Positions 1-8,896 are shown, numbered from the stretch's first letter. The stretch is DNA of 64,000 nucleotides from Chroococcidiopsis sp. TS-821 (GCF_002939305.1 NZ_MVDI01000001.1:558001-622000); one strand, 5' to 3'. Notes: generated by a model not told the origin, from the letters alone. A program made the numbers and translations.

Positions 1-38
1 AAAAATTGAGGCTCTTTTAGGAAGAACGAACTAACAGA

Positions 39-1748
39 ATGGAAAATAATCACAGTACGCAACTTGCTTTGATGTCATATCTAAGGCATGAATTGCGTAC
101 GCCAATTAATGCCATCATTGGCTACAGTGAAATGCTACTTGAGGAAATAGCAACTGATCCTCAAACAGCAACAACTTCTCATTTAGAGCAAATTCAAAAC
201 TGTGGTAATCAATTGCTAGCACTGATTAATAAACATCTCGATCCAGCTAGTGTAGATAATTATTCTTCTCTTCATTTAGCTACTATTAGTGAAGCTATAC
301 CTTTAGCATTAGAACCTCTTTTAAAGATGGTTATTTCTTGTTGCGATCAGCTTTCAGAACAGGCAGCAGAAGAATTAATCGCTGATATCAATAAAATTCG
401 TACTGCTACGCAATCATTATTCGAAATAATTAACAATATTACTCATTTTGCTGAACGTTATCTCCAGTTGAACAATATTAAATTCGAAAATAAAGTCTCG
501 GAAGAAAATCATATAGAAAGAAATAGCTATAAAAAATCCACAAATCGCTCAGGCAATATCTTAGTTGTAGACGACAACGAAAGCAATCGAGACTTACTTT
601 CTAGACTCATCACTGCTCAAGGTTACACTGTGACAACGGCTGCTAATGGTTTGCAGGCTATTCAACTGATTAAGACAGGTAACTACGACTTAATTCTTCT
701 GGATATACTCATGCCAGAAGTTAATGGCTATGAAGTTTTACAATGGCTGCGCGAGCAATTTCAACATATTCCGGCGATCGCTATTTCTGCTCTAGATGAA
801 ATTGATAGTGTTGTTAAATGTATCGAAATGGGAGCAGAAGATTATTTAACAAAACCTTTCAACTCAGTTTTACTACGTGCCAGAATCGAAGCTTGTTTAG
901 AGAAAAAACGTCTCCGCGATCGCGAAGCTCAATATTTAGCAGAACTTGGTCGTGCAAATCAGGAAATTACAATTCTCAATGAACGTCTAAAAGCTGAAAA
1001 CTTTCGCTTGAGTGCAGAACTTGAAGTGACGCGGAAACTACAGCAAATGATCCTACCTAAAGACCATGAATTAAGTCAAATTGAAGGATTAGATATTGCT
1101 GGATATATGGAACCAGCCGATGAAGTTGGCGGCGACTACTACGATGTTCTACACGCTGATGGGCGAGTCAAAATTGGGATTGGCGATGTCACTGGACACG
1201 GATTAGAAAGCGGAGTTTTAATGATTATGGTACAAACTGCCGTGCGAACACTTATGGAGAATAATGAAACCGATCCAAAAAAATTTTTAGAAGTTCTCAA
1301 TCGCACAATCTATAACAATATTCAACGCATGAGTTCTAATAAAAATCTAACACTTTCTTTAGCTGATTATCATAATGGTAAATTAAATTTAAGTGGTCAG
1401 CATGAAAAAATTATTGTTATCCGCTCTAACGGCGCATTAGAATGCATTGATACAATAGATTTAGGTTTTCCTATAGGACTTGAAGAAAGTATTGTAGACT
1501 TTGTTGCCCAAACGCAAATTCAATTACAAACTGGTGATGTTGTAGTGTTATACACCGATGGTATTACTGAAGCTGAAAACAGTTTAGGAGTTCAATACGG
1601 TATTGACAGGCTTTGTGAAGTCGTTCAACAAAATTGGCAAAAATCAGTTAGAGAAATTAGACAAATTGTTATTGATGACCTCTGCCAGCACATTGGTCAA
1701 CATAAAGTATACGACGATATTACTTTAGTAATACTCAAGCAAAAATAA
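39..1748 (+). CDS. REC-PP2C (SpoIIE-type) serine phosphatase with HisKA-like N-terminus
   Basis: A 569-aa regulator. Residues 13-36 look like a histidine-kinase H-box (HELRTP, His17), but no HATPase domain follows, so it is probably only a dimerisation or docking element. Residues 173-290 form a receiver domain with acidic residues Asp178/Asp179, phospho-acceptor Asp222 in LILLDILMP and Lys272. A coiled-coil linker (about 285-335) leads to a SpoIIE-type PP2C phosphatase with metal motifs DEVGGDYYD (361-369), GDVTGHG (382-388) and a late YTDGITEAE. The start ATG has AGGAAG upstream. The next two genes encode an ATPase-like regulator and a STAS protein, so the likely job is signal-controlled dephosphorylation of the STAS partner. 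The family assignment is firm; the pathway is inferred. Confidence 0.93.
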   Translation: MENNHSTQLALMSYLRHELRTPINAIIGYSEMLLEEIATDPQTATTSHLEQIQNCGNQLLALINKHLDPASVDNYSSLHLATISEAIPLALEPLLKMVISCCDQLSEQAAEELIADINKIRTATQSLFEIINNITHFAERYLQLNNIKFENKVSEENHIERNSYKKSTNRSGNILVVDDNESNRDLLSRLITAQGYTVTTAANGLQAIQLIKTGNYDLILLDILMPEVNGYEVLQWLREQFQHIPAIAISALDEIDSVVKCIEMGAEDYLTKPFNSVLLRARIEACLEKKRLRDREAQYLAELGRANQEITILNERLKAENFRLSAELEVTRKLQQMILPKDHELSQIEGLDIAGYMEPADEVGGDYYDVLHADGRVKIGIGDVTGHGLESGVLMIMVQTAVRTLMENNETDPKKFLEVLNRTIYNNIQRMSSNKNLTLSLADYHNGKLNLSGQHEKIIVIRSNGALECIDTIDLGFPIGLEESIVDFVAQTQIQLQTGDVVVLYTDGITEAENSLGVQYGIDRLCEVVQQNWQKSVREIRQIVIDDLCQHIGQHKVYDDITLVILKQK

Positions 1749-1812
1749 TTCGCGCAGCTAGTCATTAATTTTTAATAAAAACTTTTATAATTTGATTAAT
1801 TTAAAATAAATC

Positions 1813-2391
1813 ATGTCCCAAATATTTGGAGATTTTATTACCTGCCTACCGCTTAATCAAGAACACTTGATTGTTGGCTTCTCGCCTAGCTCTACTTCTC
1901 TCAAGCAAAGATGGCGTAACAACGGTCTTTCTGCAGATTTTTTAGCTGATTACCTAACGACTTTTTTTCCTGGTAATGAAGACGATCCTATCGTTGCTCG
2001 CAAGCAGATAGAAATCAAAAGTGCTGTTAGTTACATCGCTAACGAATTACTCGAAAACGCGATGAAATTCAATCATGAAAGTTCTGCTCCTATCAGCATT
2101 CAACTTCATCTACACAGCGATAAAATTATTTTTGTCATCTCTAATAGTATTAGCCTTCAACAAGTCGATGATTTTCAATCATATATCAAAACATTATTAA
2201 CATCAGACGTAGAGGAGTTATACATCAGCCAGTTGGAAAAAAATACAGAAGAAGAAAATCCTACTACCTCTGGTTTAGGTTTACTAACAATACTCAACGA
2301 CTACAAAGCTAAGTTAGGCTGGAAGTTTGAAAAAAATCGAGGCGACTCAGATCAAATAATTGTTACTACAATGGTACAGTTGATAGTATAA
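1813..2391 (+). CDS. Partner-switching regulator with histidine-kinase-like ATPase fold (slr1658-like/DUF6272)
   Basis: A 192-aa soluble protein. Residues 70-92 carry an N-box-like stretch (ANELLENAMKF) and residues about 154-160 a glycine-rich GLGLLTI, both as expected for a GHKL/anti-sigma-kinase ATPase fold, although the G-boxes are weak. It lies 64 bases after the PP2C gene and 15 bases before the STAS gene. By analogy with RsbW/SpoIIAB-type switches it may phosphorylate or sequester the STAS protein. From memory it resembles the cyanobacterial slr1658 regulator family. Kinase activity is not shown by the sequence. Confidence 0.8.
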   Translation: MSQIFGDFITCLPLNQEHLIVGFSPSSTSLKQRWRNNGLSADFLADYLTTFFPGNEDDPIVARKQIEIKSAVSYIANELLENAMKFNHESSAPISIQLHLHSDKIIFVISNSISLQQVDDFQSYIKTLLTSDVEELYISQLEKNTEEENPTTSGLGLLTILNDYKAKLGWKFEKNRGDSDQIIVTTMVQLIV

Positions 2392-2406
2392 ACTACTTAA
2401 TCAACT

Positions 2407-2772
2407 ATGAAAAAATTCTTAGATCTAATGAAAATAGAAGGAAAAAATTACAGTGTTCGCTACGATGAATCTACTGCAACTGTACTATTTCAGGGTTCAC
2501 TCCGCCTCAGTGGCACAGAAGAATATGCTCCTATTGAACAGCTACTGAATCATTTAATAGAGCGAGAACTGCCAAGCATAGCCTTAGACTTGCGGAAATT
2601 AGAGTTTCTTAATAGTTCAGGTATTAGTATGTTATCAAAATTCGCGATTAATGTACGCAAGAAAAAAAATATCCAGATGCGCGTGATTGGTTCTCAGGAA
2701 ATCCCTTGGCAGAGTAAGTCATTAAAAAATTTACAACGACTCATGCCTTCACTAAAGCTAGACATTGTTTAA
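2407..2772 (+). CDS. STAS-domain anti-sigma-factor-antagonist-like protein (slr1659-like)
   Basis: A 121-aa single-domain protein. Residues 55-80 show the STAS core: a hydrophobic strand ending in DLRKLEFLNSSG, with Ser70/Ser71 at the usual phosphorylation position before the helix GISMLSKFA. It is the last gene of the three-gene cluster, 15 bases after the ATPase-like gene. In partner switching, the phosphorylation state of this serine would decide whether the protein binds the ATPase-like regulator. The downstream effector is not visible here. Confidence 0.85.
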   Translation: MKKFLDLMKIEGKNYSVRYDESTATVLFQGSLRLSGTEEYAPIEQLLNHLIERELPSIALDLRKLEFLNSSGISMLSKFAINVRKKKNIQMRVIGSQEIPWQSKSLKNLQRLMPSLKLDIV

Positions 2773-2926
2773 AATATTTACATAAATTTACACAATTGAA
2801 AAATCTTTATATTTTTAGAACACATTTATACACATATATTAAAAGTCAACATATTTTTCTGAAAAGTCTAGAGTATATAAAAAGTAGTAAGGGCAGAAGC
2901 CCATTATAAAATGAAAAGCTAATTTA

Positions 2927-2976
2927 AGTTGGTATTGTTAATCTTGAGTTTTTTGATTTAAATAGCTATACCAACT
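2927..2976. repeat. Inverted repeat AGTTGGTAT...ATACCAACT
   Basis: Nine-base arms at 2927-2935 and 2968-2976 flank a 32-base AT-rich loop. The repeat lies in the 225-base gap between the STAS gene and the M23 peptidase gene, just before the peptidase start. There is no T-run directly after it, so a terminator is not certain. It could be a cyanobacterial dispersed repeat or a leader structure. Confidence 0.5.
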
Positions 2977-2997
2977 AAGCAATTTCGGCTCAGCAAC

Positions 2998-3873
2998 ATG
3001 AAATTGAAATCAGGTTTTCTCAACAAAGTGTTGTTATTAGGCAGCATTGTCGTATTGCTTGTTGCCTTGGCAACTCCAGGACAGGCTGCGCAAGTACAGA
3101 TATTACCAGCCAACCCTCACTTAGGAGATACGCTGTCAGTTTTGATTCAGCAAGACAGCAACGCAAATGGTCAGCCGTCCGTAACGCTCAATCAGAAAAC
3201 ATACCCAGCTTTTGAAATAGCCCCGCATCGTTTTCGGGCCATGATTCCCACGACACCTTTGGAGCAACCAGGAGTACGTCGAATTCAAGTCAACATGGGC
3301 GAGCAAGTGCGCAACTTAGCAGTACAAGTACGGAATCGCTCATTTCCCATTCAACGCATTAATCTTCCTCCAGGAAAAGCAGGAATCTCGGCAACGCAAT
3401 ACGAACTTGACCGCGTCGCGGAATTTAAAAAACTGGTAACACCACAAAAATATTGGAATGGTCCTTTTGCCCGACCCAACAAAGGTCGAATCAGTGCGAT
3501 TTATGGCGTTCGTCGTTACTACAATGGCAAATTTGCTAAAGACTACTACCATCGCGGTGTTGATTATGCAGGTGGTGTGGGTTCGCCAGTGGTCGCTCCA
3601 GCATCGGGACGCGTTGCTTTGGTGGGCACAGTATCTCAAGGCTTTCGCATTCACGGTAATATTATCGGCATCGACCACGGTCAAGGGGTGACAAGCGCCT
3701 TTTTACACCTCAGCCGTATTGATGTTAAAGAAGGAGACATGGTGAAACCAGGTCAAGTTATTGGGGCAGTGGGAGCCACAGGTGCCGTGACCGGACCTCA
3801 CTTACATTGGGGATTGTACGTTCATGGCGAATCGGTCGACCCCGTACCTTGGCGCGAACAAGGATTTAATTAA
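2998..3873 (+). CDS. Exported M23-family (LytM-type) metallopeptidase
   Basis: A 291-aa protein with an N-terminal signal peptide (charged start, hydrophobic 10-26, likely cleavage near residue 30 at GQA-A). Residues 30-120 form a beta-rich N-terminal domain, and the M23 domain covers about 160-285. Zinc ligands His185 and Asp189 (HRGVD) and His270 (GPHLHWG) are present, with the catalytic-site histidines His237 and His268. The family cuts peptide bridges in peptidoglycan or activates amidases. All catalytic residues are intact, so I expect an active periplasmic hydrolase. The gene is monocistronic. Confidence 0.94.
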   Translation: MKLKSGFLNKVLLLGSIVVLLVALATPGQAAQVQILPANPHLGDTLSVLIQQDSNANGQPSVTLNQKTYPAFEIAPHRFRAMIPTTPLEQPGVRRIQVNMGEQVRNLAVQVRNRSFPIQRINLPPGKAGISATQYELDRVAEFKKLVTPQKYWNGPFARPNKGRISAIYGVRRYYNGKFAKDYYHRGVDYAGGVGSPVVAPASGRVALVGTVSQGFRIHGNIIGIDHGQGVTSAFLHLSRIDVKEGDMVKPGQVIGAVGATGAVTGPHLHWGLYVHGESVDPVPWREQGFN

Positions 3874-3971
3874 TTACATCGAGCTTGATCGTTTTGCGGG
3901 AGAAGCTGGGAAAAATTAATACAAGGTTACTGCGATCTATTTGAGCAAGCGCCGTGGAGTTTGGAAGCGTT

Positions 3972-4532
3972 ATGAGTATCCAAAAAATAGTAGAACAAGC
4001 TTTGCAAGATGGTTATTTAACACCAGCAATGGAAACCGAGGTCGGTCGAATTTGCGACACAGCAGTGGAGCTTTCCATTGAAGATTACATGGCACTCGAC
4101 AAACTCATGGGAGCGCTATTAACGGGGGAAGTTGTCGCAGTACCGCGCAAGCAATTCATCAATGTGATGGAAGAATTAGTGCTAACCGAAGCGATCGCGC
4201 GGGTAGCCGAAATTCAAGTGACAAGCGTACATACGATTGACGTAGGCGATATTGCCGCTTATGCATTAAATCGTCTTCCCCCGCTTTATGCCACAACCGA
4301 AGAAGGTGCTAAATACCAAAGCCAAAGAGCAAGTGAAGAACTGCAAGATTTAATTCGCGAACAAGTCAGCGCGGCGATCGCGCGCAGTCTTGACCAACCG
4401 AATTTCTTCCCTGAGCGGCAAGCTATCAGCAAGAGTACTGGAAACGAAGTTCTTAAACAAGTCAGTAGCCTTCTACAAGCTTACGCACCAGATTTTGAAG
4501 AACAAACTGCTACAGACCGCGAGGCATCTTAA
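3972..4532 (+). CDS. ComFB-like late competence development family protein
   Basis: About 186 aa from the ATG at 3972, which has GGAAG four bases upstream. A GTG at 3954 would add six residues and is less likely. The region around residues 55-115 (NVMEELVLTEAI, then DIAAYALNRLPPLYATT) matches the ComFB domain common in cyanobacteria, with the typical coding of alpha-helical NVMEE and LNRLPP motifs. ComFB proteins are linked to competence and, in cyanobacteria, to cyclic-nucleotide signalling; which applies here cannot be told. The C-terminal 70 residues are helical and variable. Confidence 0.85.
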   Translation: MSIQKIVEQALQDGYLTPAMETEVGRICDTAVELSIEDYMALDKLMGALLTGEVVAVPRKQFINVMEELVLTEAIARVAEIQVTSVHTIDVGDIAAYALNRLPPLYATTEEGAKYQSQRASEELQDLIREQVSAAIARSLDQPNFFPERQAISKSTGNEVLKQVSSLLQAYAPDFEEQTATDREAS

Positions 4533-4713
4533 TAACTCTAAAACAAAAAATTAATAAAGATTTACCAGTTTTTCATGCATTTTTCCTCATACCTCAGGCA
4601 CATTATAGCTAGGAATTCAGTCATATTTTTTGGTATCTGGCTTGGTGTTGCCAGCTTGATTGCCAAGATTTGTGATTTAGCAAAAAAGTGTGGCGTGAGG
4701 ATGAGGAATAGTG

Positions 4714-4899
4714 ATGCTAGAGAGACTTATATTAGCGATCGCAGCTACGTTTTGCCTTAATTTATTTTTGGGAGTACGTCTGCCAAACAAGACCGTTACC
4801 TATCCAAGTTATCGCATAGGAGAAACCCCAACGCGTTTAGTGAATGCCCCAAATCGCTCAAAGATACCTCAATTACCTGCGGCTTCCATCCCCTGGTAG
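4714..4899 (+). CDS. Possible small exported or membrane peptide, 61 aa
   Basis: The ORF starts at ATG 4714 (GTG 4711 is an alternative) with GAGG-type purines upstream. The first 20 residues are hydrophobic after one charged residue (RLILAIAATFCLNLFLG), like a signal peptide or anchor. The remainder is short, basic and proline-rich. I do not recognise a family. Its position upstream of the SigG-type gene gives no functional hint. It could be a chance ORF. Confidence 0.35.
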   Translation: MLERLILAIAATFCLNLFLGVRLPNKTVTYPSYRIGETPTRLVNAPNRSKIPQLPAASIPW

Positions 4900-4918
4900 C
4901 TCTTCTGAAAAAGAGGTC

Positions 4919-4993
4919 AGGGGTCAGAGAAACAGAAAAACTTTACATTGTATTTCCTAACCTTTGATCCCCGATTTCTAATTCCTGACCCCT
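4919..4993. repeat. Inverted repeat AGGGGTCAG...CTGACCCCT
   Basis: Perfect 9-base arms at 4919-4927 and 4985-4993 are separated by 57 bases. The left arm is preceded by a partial direct copy (AGGTCAG). The structure lies upstream of the sigma-factor gene and resembles the intergenic repeats common in cyanobacterial genomes rather than an operator. Confidence 0.5.
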
Positions 4994-5045
4994 CTAGTGA
5001 TCCAGTGATAAATCTGGCACTCAGATAAGGAACTTCCCTGCATCT

Positions 5046-5744
5046 ATGGTGTCTAATAATGAGGGATGTGTCGAGCCAGTGGCTTTTATGAGTCAATCAA
5101 TTCCTGTAAGCTGGTCATCTGTTGAGGCAAATATTCCTCAGACACCAGTGCAAGTAGACAGCTTATCTAACTACGATTTGATTTTGCTTTGTCAAGCTGG
5201 GTTACGCCCAGAGCGGAATGCATTTGCTGAATTGTTACGTCGGTATCAATCCCACGTAGATAAGGTTTTATACCATCTGGCTCCCGACTGGCAAGATCGA
5301 GCAGATTTAGCTCAAGAAGTGTGGATTCGAGTTTATCGCAATATCAAGCGCTTAAACGATCCAGTGAAATTTCGAGGTTGGCTGAGTCGGATAGCAACAA
5401 ACCTGTTTTACGACGAATTACGCAAACGCAAACGCAATTCAAGCCCGCTATCTTTAGATGCTCCCCGTGCAGTGGAAGATGGAGATATGGATTGGGAAAT
5501 CGCAGGCGATCACCCTAGTCCTGACGAAGAGTTGACTACGCGCGAGTTTTACGAACAACTCCAAGAAGCGATCGCTGACTTACCCGAAGTTTTCCGTACG
5601 ACTATCGTACTGCGCGAAATCGAAGGCATGGCGTATGAAGACATTGCCGAAATTACTGGTGTTTCTTTGGGTACTGTTAAGTCTCGCATCGCGCGGGCAC
5701 GTTCCCGATTACAGTCACAACTTCAACAATATTTAGAAGGTTAA
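5046..5744 (+). CDS. sigG: ECF-type RNA polymerase sigma factor (SigG-like)
   Basis: A 232-aa sigma-70-family factor with regions 2 and 4 only. Region 2 (about residues 55-125) contains LRRYQSHVDKVLYHLAPD and the DLAQEVWIRVYRN -10-recognition helix. Region 4 (about 180-228) contains LPEVFRTTIVLREIEGM and the helix-turn-helix YEDIAEITGVSLGTVKSRIA. ATG 5046 is used here; ATG 5088 (MSQSIPVSW) is a good alternative because related proteins begin near it. A gene for a membrane anti-sigma-like protein follows after a 159-base gap, the usual arrangement of envelope-stress sigma factors. The SigG name rests on family resemblance and context. Confidence 0.92.
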   Translation: MVSNNEGCVEPVAFMSQSIPVSWSSVEANIPQTPVQVDSLSNYDLILLCQAGLRPERNAFAELLRRYQSHVDKVLYHLAPDWQDRADLAQEVWIRVYRNIKRLNDPVKFRGWLSRIATNLFYDELRKRKRNSSPLSLDAPRAVEDGDMDWEIAGDHPSPDEELTTREFYEQLQEAIADLPEVFRTTIVLREIEGMAYEDIAEITGVSLGTVKSRIARARSRLQSQLQQYLEG

Positions 5745-5766
5745 CGAATGTTGACTTGATGAAGAT

Positions 5767-5785
5767 AAGTAAAAAAGCAGAGGAG
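5767..5785. repeat. 19-base dispersed repeat, copy 1
   Basis: The 19 bases AAGTAAAAAAGCAGAGGAG occur exactly here, between the sigma and anti-sigma genes, and again at 11733-11751. The second copy continues into further GCAGAGGA units. Both copies are intergenic. This looks like a dispersed purine-rich repeat family rather than coding sequence. Confidence 0.7.
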
Positions 5786-5903
5786 GATTATGTCTTAAAG
5801 AAGATTCTCAAAACCTTAGGTTTTTGCAGATTATTAAAAGTAGCAGTTAACTAGCGTGCATAGTTGGCTCGTCTCCCCAATCAAATTTGGTAGTAATGTT
5901 AAA

Positions 5904-6464
5904 ATGACGTCTGAGATCAAGTTGCCACGCGAGCAGTCCCATACAAGGGATTTGCCAGCAATACACACTGGTTATGCTAAGCCAACGGGTGTTATGGATA
6001 GATGTCAGCGCGACCGCTTCGAGTTACTAAGTGCTTTTCTCGATGGTGAAGTCACAGCAGCAGAACGAAAGGAAGTAGAAGAATGGCTGGCAAAGGACGT
6101 AGAAATGCAACGTTTATACGCCCGATTGCTCAAGTTACGTCAAGGTATACGAACGCTACCGACACCGACCGAACAACAGCCAGTAGAACAAACTGTGCAG
6201 CAAGTCTTTACTCGAATTGATCGACGTCGTTCGCGGCGCTTCGCCCTCTGGGGAGGAACAGCGATCGCTGCCTTGTTCGTCGGTGCTTTGTCTGGCGTAT
6301 TGACGGATCGTTCATCACTGCAAATCGCTGAATTGCAACCAGTACCCGAAGCTAGCGAAACTTTGATGGTGGCTTTGAATAGCCCAGTCATTGAAATTCC
6401 GAAAGCAGCCGTCGCCGCTCCAGAACCTCACTTTATCAATCAAGCTGACTATCGTCACGAGTAA
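5904..6464 (+). CDS. Anti-sigma factor of the SigG-like sigma factor
   Basis: About 186 aa from ATG 5904; a GTG at 5856 would add 16 residues. Residues about 32-85 (RFELLSAFLDGEVTAAERKE and the helices after it) match the N-terminal anti-sigma domain of RseA-like proteins, but the zinc-binding CxxC of ZAS domains is missing. One transmembrane helix (about FALWGGTAIAALFVGALSGV) splits the cytoplasmic domain from a short periplasmic tail. The gene sits directly after the sigma gene, so it most likely tethers and inhibits that factor at the membrane. The release mechanism is not visible. Confidence 0.82.
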   Translation: MTSEIKLPREQSHTRDLPAIHTGYAKPTGVMDRCQRDRFELLSAFLDGEVTAAERKEVEEWLAKDVEMQRLYARLLKLRQGIRTLPTPTEQQPVEQTVQQVFTRIDRRRSRRFALWGGTAIAALFVGALSGVLTDRSSLQIAELQPVPEASETLMVALNSPVIEIPKAAVAAPEPHFINQADYRHE

Positions 6465-6496
6465 AATCCCAGTGAAAACGAGTGGTTGATTTACGG

Positions 6497-6910
6497 TTAT
6501 CGACAACCACTCCACCAACCATCTGGTAACAGCTTAGCGCCAAAATCATTAACCTGCTTTAATGTCATAAAATACGCCCAAGCAGAAGCAAGAAAAGATA
6601 AGTCTAAATTGTAAGTATCAATCTGCTGGCGATAATATTCATTTTCTTCCATCGGGCGCTGAGGATTGTAGTCTTCTAGCAGATCGAGGTAAGTTAATAT
6701 TTCTGCATCAGCAAACGAAAGTACAAATCCTTGGACGCGATGCTCGCCAGAAGTCATTGCTGGATACCCAAAAGGAAGCTCGTAAAGTTGACCGAAAGCG
6801 ATCGCCCGCCTTTGTTGCAAAACTTTACCCGCACAATAGCGTTGATAGTTAACCTCCCCAGGCTTCAAGGTTCCATAAACAAAAATATTAATAACTTCCG
6901 ACGATTTCAT
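6497..6910 (-). CDS. Gamma-glutamylcyclotransferase-like (AIG2/GGCT fold) protein
   Basis: A 137-aa protein with the GGCT signature VYGTLKPGE at residues 11-19 and a downstream acidic LDLLEDY (Glu79 the likely catalytic acid). Family members cyclise gamma-glutamyl groups to 5-oxoproline or have unknown substrates; the substrate cannot be read here. It is convergent with the anti-sigma gene. Length is normal for the short bacterial form. Confidence 0.88.
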   Translation of the reverse strand: MKSSEVINIFVYGTLKPGEVNYQRYCAGKVLQQRRAIAFGQLYELPFGYPAMTSGEHRVQGFVLSFADAEILTYLDLLEDYNPQRPMEENEYYRQQIDTYNLDLSFLASAWAYFMTLKQVNDFGAKLLPDGWWSGCR

Positions 6911-6984
6911 GTGTGAATGTGGTTACACAAATTCACGTGTCTAGCACACTTCAATCATAGTTCGAGCAAACTCGATTGTTAAAT

Positions 6985-7572
6985 TTATGCCGATTTCCCA
7001 CTTTCTCCTTTGACTACAGCAGCACCGATCAGATGGGCGAGACGCAATGCCTCTGGCACCTTACCACAGTTCGTCAAACGTTGCAGAACAGCAAACGTAA
7101 CTTCAGGACTCGCACCAGATACCTGAAAGAAAAAAGGTGGATACTGATAAATCGTACCAGCACGTTGCAGCGTCTGTAAGCGTCGAGCAGGTTGAGGTAA
7201 ATGATGTATTGCTTCTTGCATTGCTTGGAGATTAGGTAGGCGGCGCATGACAGTAACGCACGGAAGCGAAAGTGTATGCGCAAGCAATGGTAGGTCAATA
7301 ATATTAAATCCGCCAAAAGCAATGCCATCAAGTAACAGAATATGCAACTGTGGTAAGAATTTTTTTCCTAATAGCAATTGACAAATCGTTTCTGTTGCAT
7401 CCCAACCATCCTGCTGCACTTCTCCCCAAACCATACCTTCAAATCGAGTATCTGCACAAACTACACCCGCAATATTAACTTTTCCGCCACTGCTAGGGCG
7501 GGAAAATGGTGCATCATCAAAGCCAATAACACGAATAGTACGACCGCGTCGTAGCAAAGTTTCTAGATCCAT
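6985..7572 (-). CDS. DUF99 family protein (endonuclease V-related fold)
   Basis: About 195 aa from ATG at 7572; a TTG at 7605 would add 11 residues. Motifs of DUF99 are visible: RVIGFDDAPF near the N-terminus, then VVCADTRFEGMVWG and HILLLDGIAFGGFN. The DUF99 family is distantly related to endonuclease V, but nuclease activity is not established for it, so no function is assigned. The gene stands alone, convergent with nothing and divergent from the AI-2E family permease gene. Confidence 0.85.
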   Translation of the reverse strand: MDLETLLRRGRTIRVIGFDDAPFSRPSSGGKVNIAGVVCADTRFEGMVWGEVQQDGWDATETICQLLLGKKFLPQLHILLLDGIAFGGFNIIDLPLLAHTLSLPCVTVMRRLPNLQAMQEAIHHLPQPARRLQTLQRAGTIYQYPPFFFQVSGASPEVTFAVLQRLTNCGKVPEALRLAHLIGAAVVKGESGKSA

Positions 7573-7774
7573 GCGGTGGATGAAAACCACAACACTTGCA
7601 AACAAAAGCTAGCAAAACGATTAATAATTAACAACTCAAGTTGAGTGACAACTTCTTTCTTTAGCGACCAAGCCAAAACGATTACGCTACGCGCAGCGCC
7701 TGAAGCGATCGCGCTGACTGTTGCGTTTATTTACTGCTACATTTTGGAAAGTAGCTTGTGAATACAGCTTTCCA

Positions 7775-8896
7775 ATGAATCGTGTCTTTTCGCCACTACA
7801 ACAGTTTTTAATTACCTGGCTGCTGATCTTGATAACCGGTTGGGTGACACTTAACGCCTTAAGGTACATTGGGGAACTACTCAGCATTTTGATTACAGCT
7901 GGGCTAATTGCGTTTTTGCTTAACTACGCGGTTGCAGCGTTACAACCATTTTTACCTCGGAGTATTGCTGCAATCTTTGTTTACTTGTTAGCCGGAGTCA
8001 TTGTTGCTTTCACTGCGGTGACTTTAGTACCACCAGTGTTTATTCAAGCACGGCAATTAGTTGTGAATTTACCTTCATTAGTAGCTTCTGCACAACAGCA
8101 GTTAATAATGTTTCAAACTTGGAGTGTAGAGCACAACTTACCGTTTGATGTCCGGATATTAGCATCGCAGTTTCTCGCACGGGCGCAAACTTGGAGTGAA
8201 GCGATCGCCACGAAAGGTTTTGGTTTGGTATTAGGAACTTTTAACTGGGTGTTAGATTTAATTTTCGTTTTGGTCATCTCGTTTTATATGCTCATTGATG
8301 GAGAGCGATTATGGCAAGGTTTAACACGTATTTTTGCACCAACAATTCGAGACAGACTGACAGAATCACTTCAGCGTAACTTACAAAGATTCGTTTCTGG
8401 TCAGTTATTACTCGGTTTATTTATGGCAGTAACGCTGACACTGGCGTTTTGGACATTGCGCGTGCCATTTTTTCTTGTATTTGCAGTTTTTATTGGGTTT
8501 ATGGAAGTGATTCCTTTCATTGGCGCAACTTTAGGAATCGCAACGGTAACGATTGTAGTCGCATTCATTGATTGGTGGCTAGCATTGCAAGTTTTAGCAG
8601 TTGCAGTAGCACTGCAACAAATCAAAGATAATTTAGTTGCTCCTCGAATTATGGGCAATCTTACAGGGCTATCTCCAGTAATTATTTTTGTCTCTTTGCT
8701 ATTGGGAGCGCAATTCGGTGGATTTTTGGGCGTTATTTTGGCAATTCCTCTCACTGGTGTTATCAAAAGTTTGACAGAAATTGTTTTTGACCCCACACTA
8801 CCGCCTCAAACTGGCTCGTTTTTTTACAATCCACTTGATAGTAGCGATCAAATTTTACTCAGAGTCAGTTCTAAAACTAATGATGATAGCAATTAG
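7775..8896 (+). CDS. AI-2E family (PerM/YhhT-type) membrane permease
   Basis: About 373 aa from ATG 7775; a TTG at 7721 would add 18 residues. The chain has paired N-terminal membrane helices, a soluble central part (about 90-150) and a C-terminal helix group containing QQIKDNLVAPRIMG and LTGLSPVIIFVSLLLGAQFGG, characteristic of the AI-2E/UPF0118 family. Members export autoinducer-2 or act as Na+/H+-type exchangers; the substrate here is unknown. The gene is monocistronic and divergent from the DUF99 gene, sharing a region with an HIP1 site. Confidence 0.9.
   Translation: MNRVFSPLQQFLITWLLILITGWVTLNALRYIGELLSILITAGLIAFLLNYAVAALQPFLPRSIAAIFVYLLAGVIVAFTAVTLVPPVFIQARQLVVNLPSLVASAQQQLIMFQTWSVEHNLPFDVRILASQFLARAQTWSEAIATKGFGLVLGTFNWVLDLIFVLVISFYMLIDGERLWQGLTRIFAPTIRDRLTESLQRNLQRFVSGQLLLGLFMAVTLTLAFWTLRVPFFLVFAVFIGFMEVIPFIGATLGIATVTIVVAFIDWWLALQVLAVAVALQQIKDNLVAPRIMGNLTGLSPVIIFVSLLLGAQFGGFLGVILAIPLTGVIKSLTEIVFDPTLPPQTGSFFYNPLDSSDQILLRVSSKTNDDSN

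Larger units (their letters stand above)
4533..5045. other. Intergenic region, 513 bases, with one possible small ORF
   Basis: The gap between the comFB-like gene and the sigma-factor gene holds a possible 61-codon ORF (4714-4899) and a long-looped inverted repeat (4919-4993), both listed separately. A second reading frame at 4575-4760 has no family resemblance and overlaps the first. The rest is AT-rich and probably contains the sigma-gene promoter, though I see no clear -35/-10 pair. Confidence 0.5.

Noticed and set aside
4575-4760. 61-codon plus-strand frame upstream of the sigma gene
   Set aside because: It overlaps a better ORF in another frame and has no recognisable features.
8401-8796. 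Long antisense frame inside the AI-2E family permease gene
   Set aside because: It is the antisense of a clear membrane-protein gene and has typical shadow composition.
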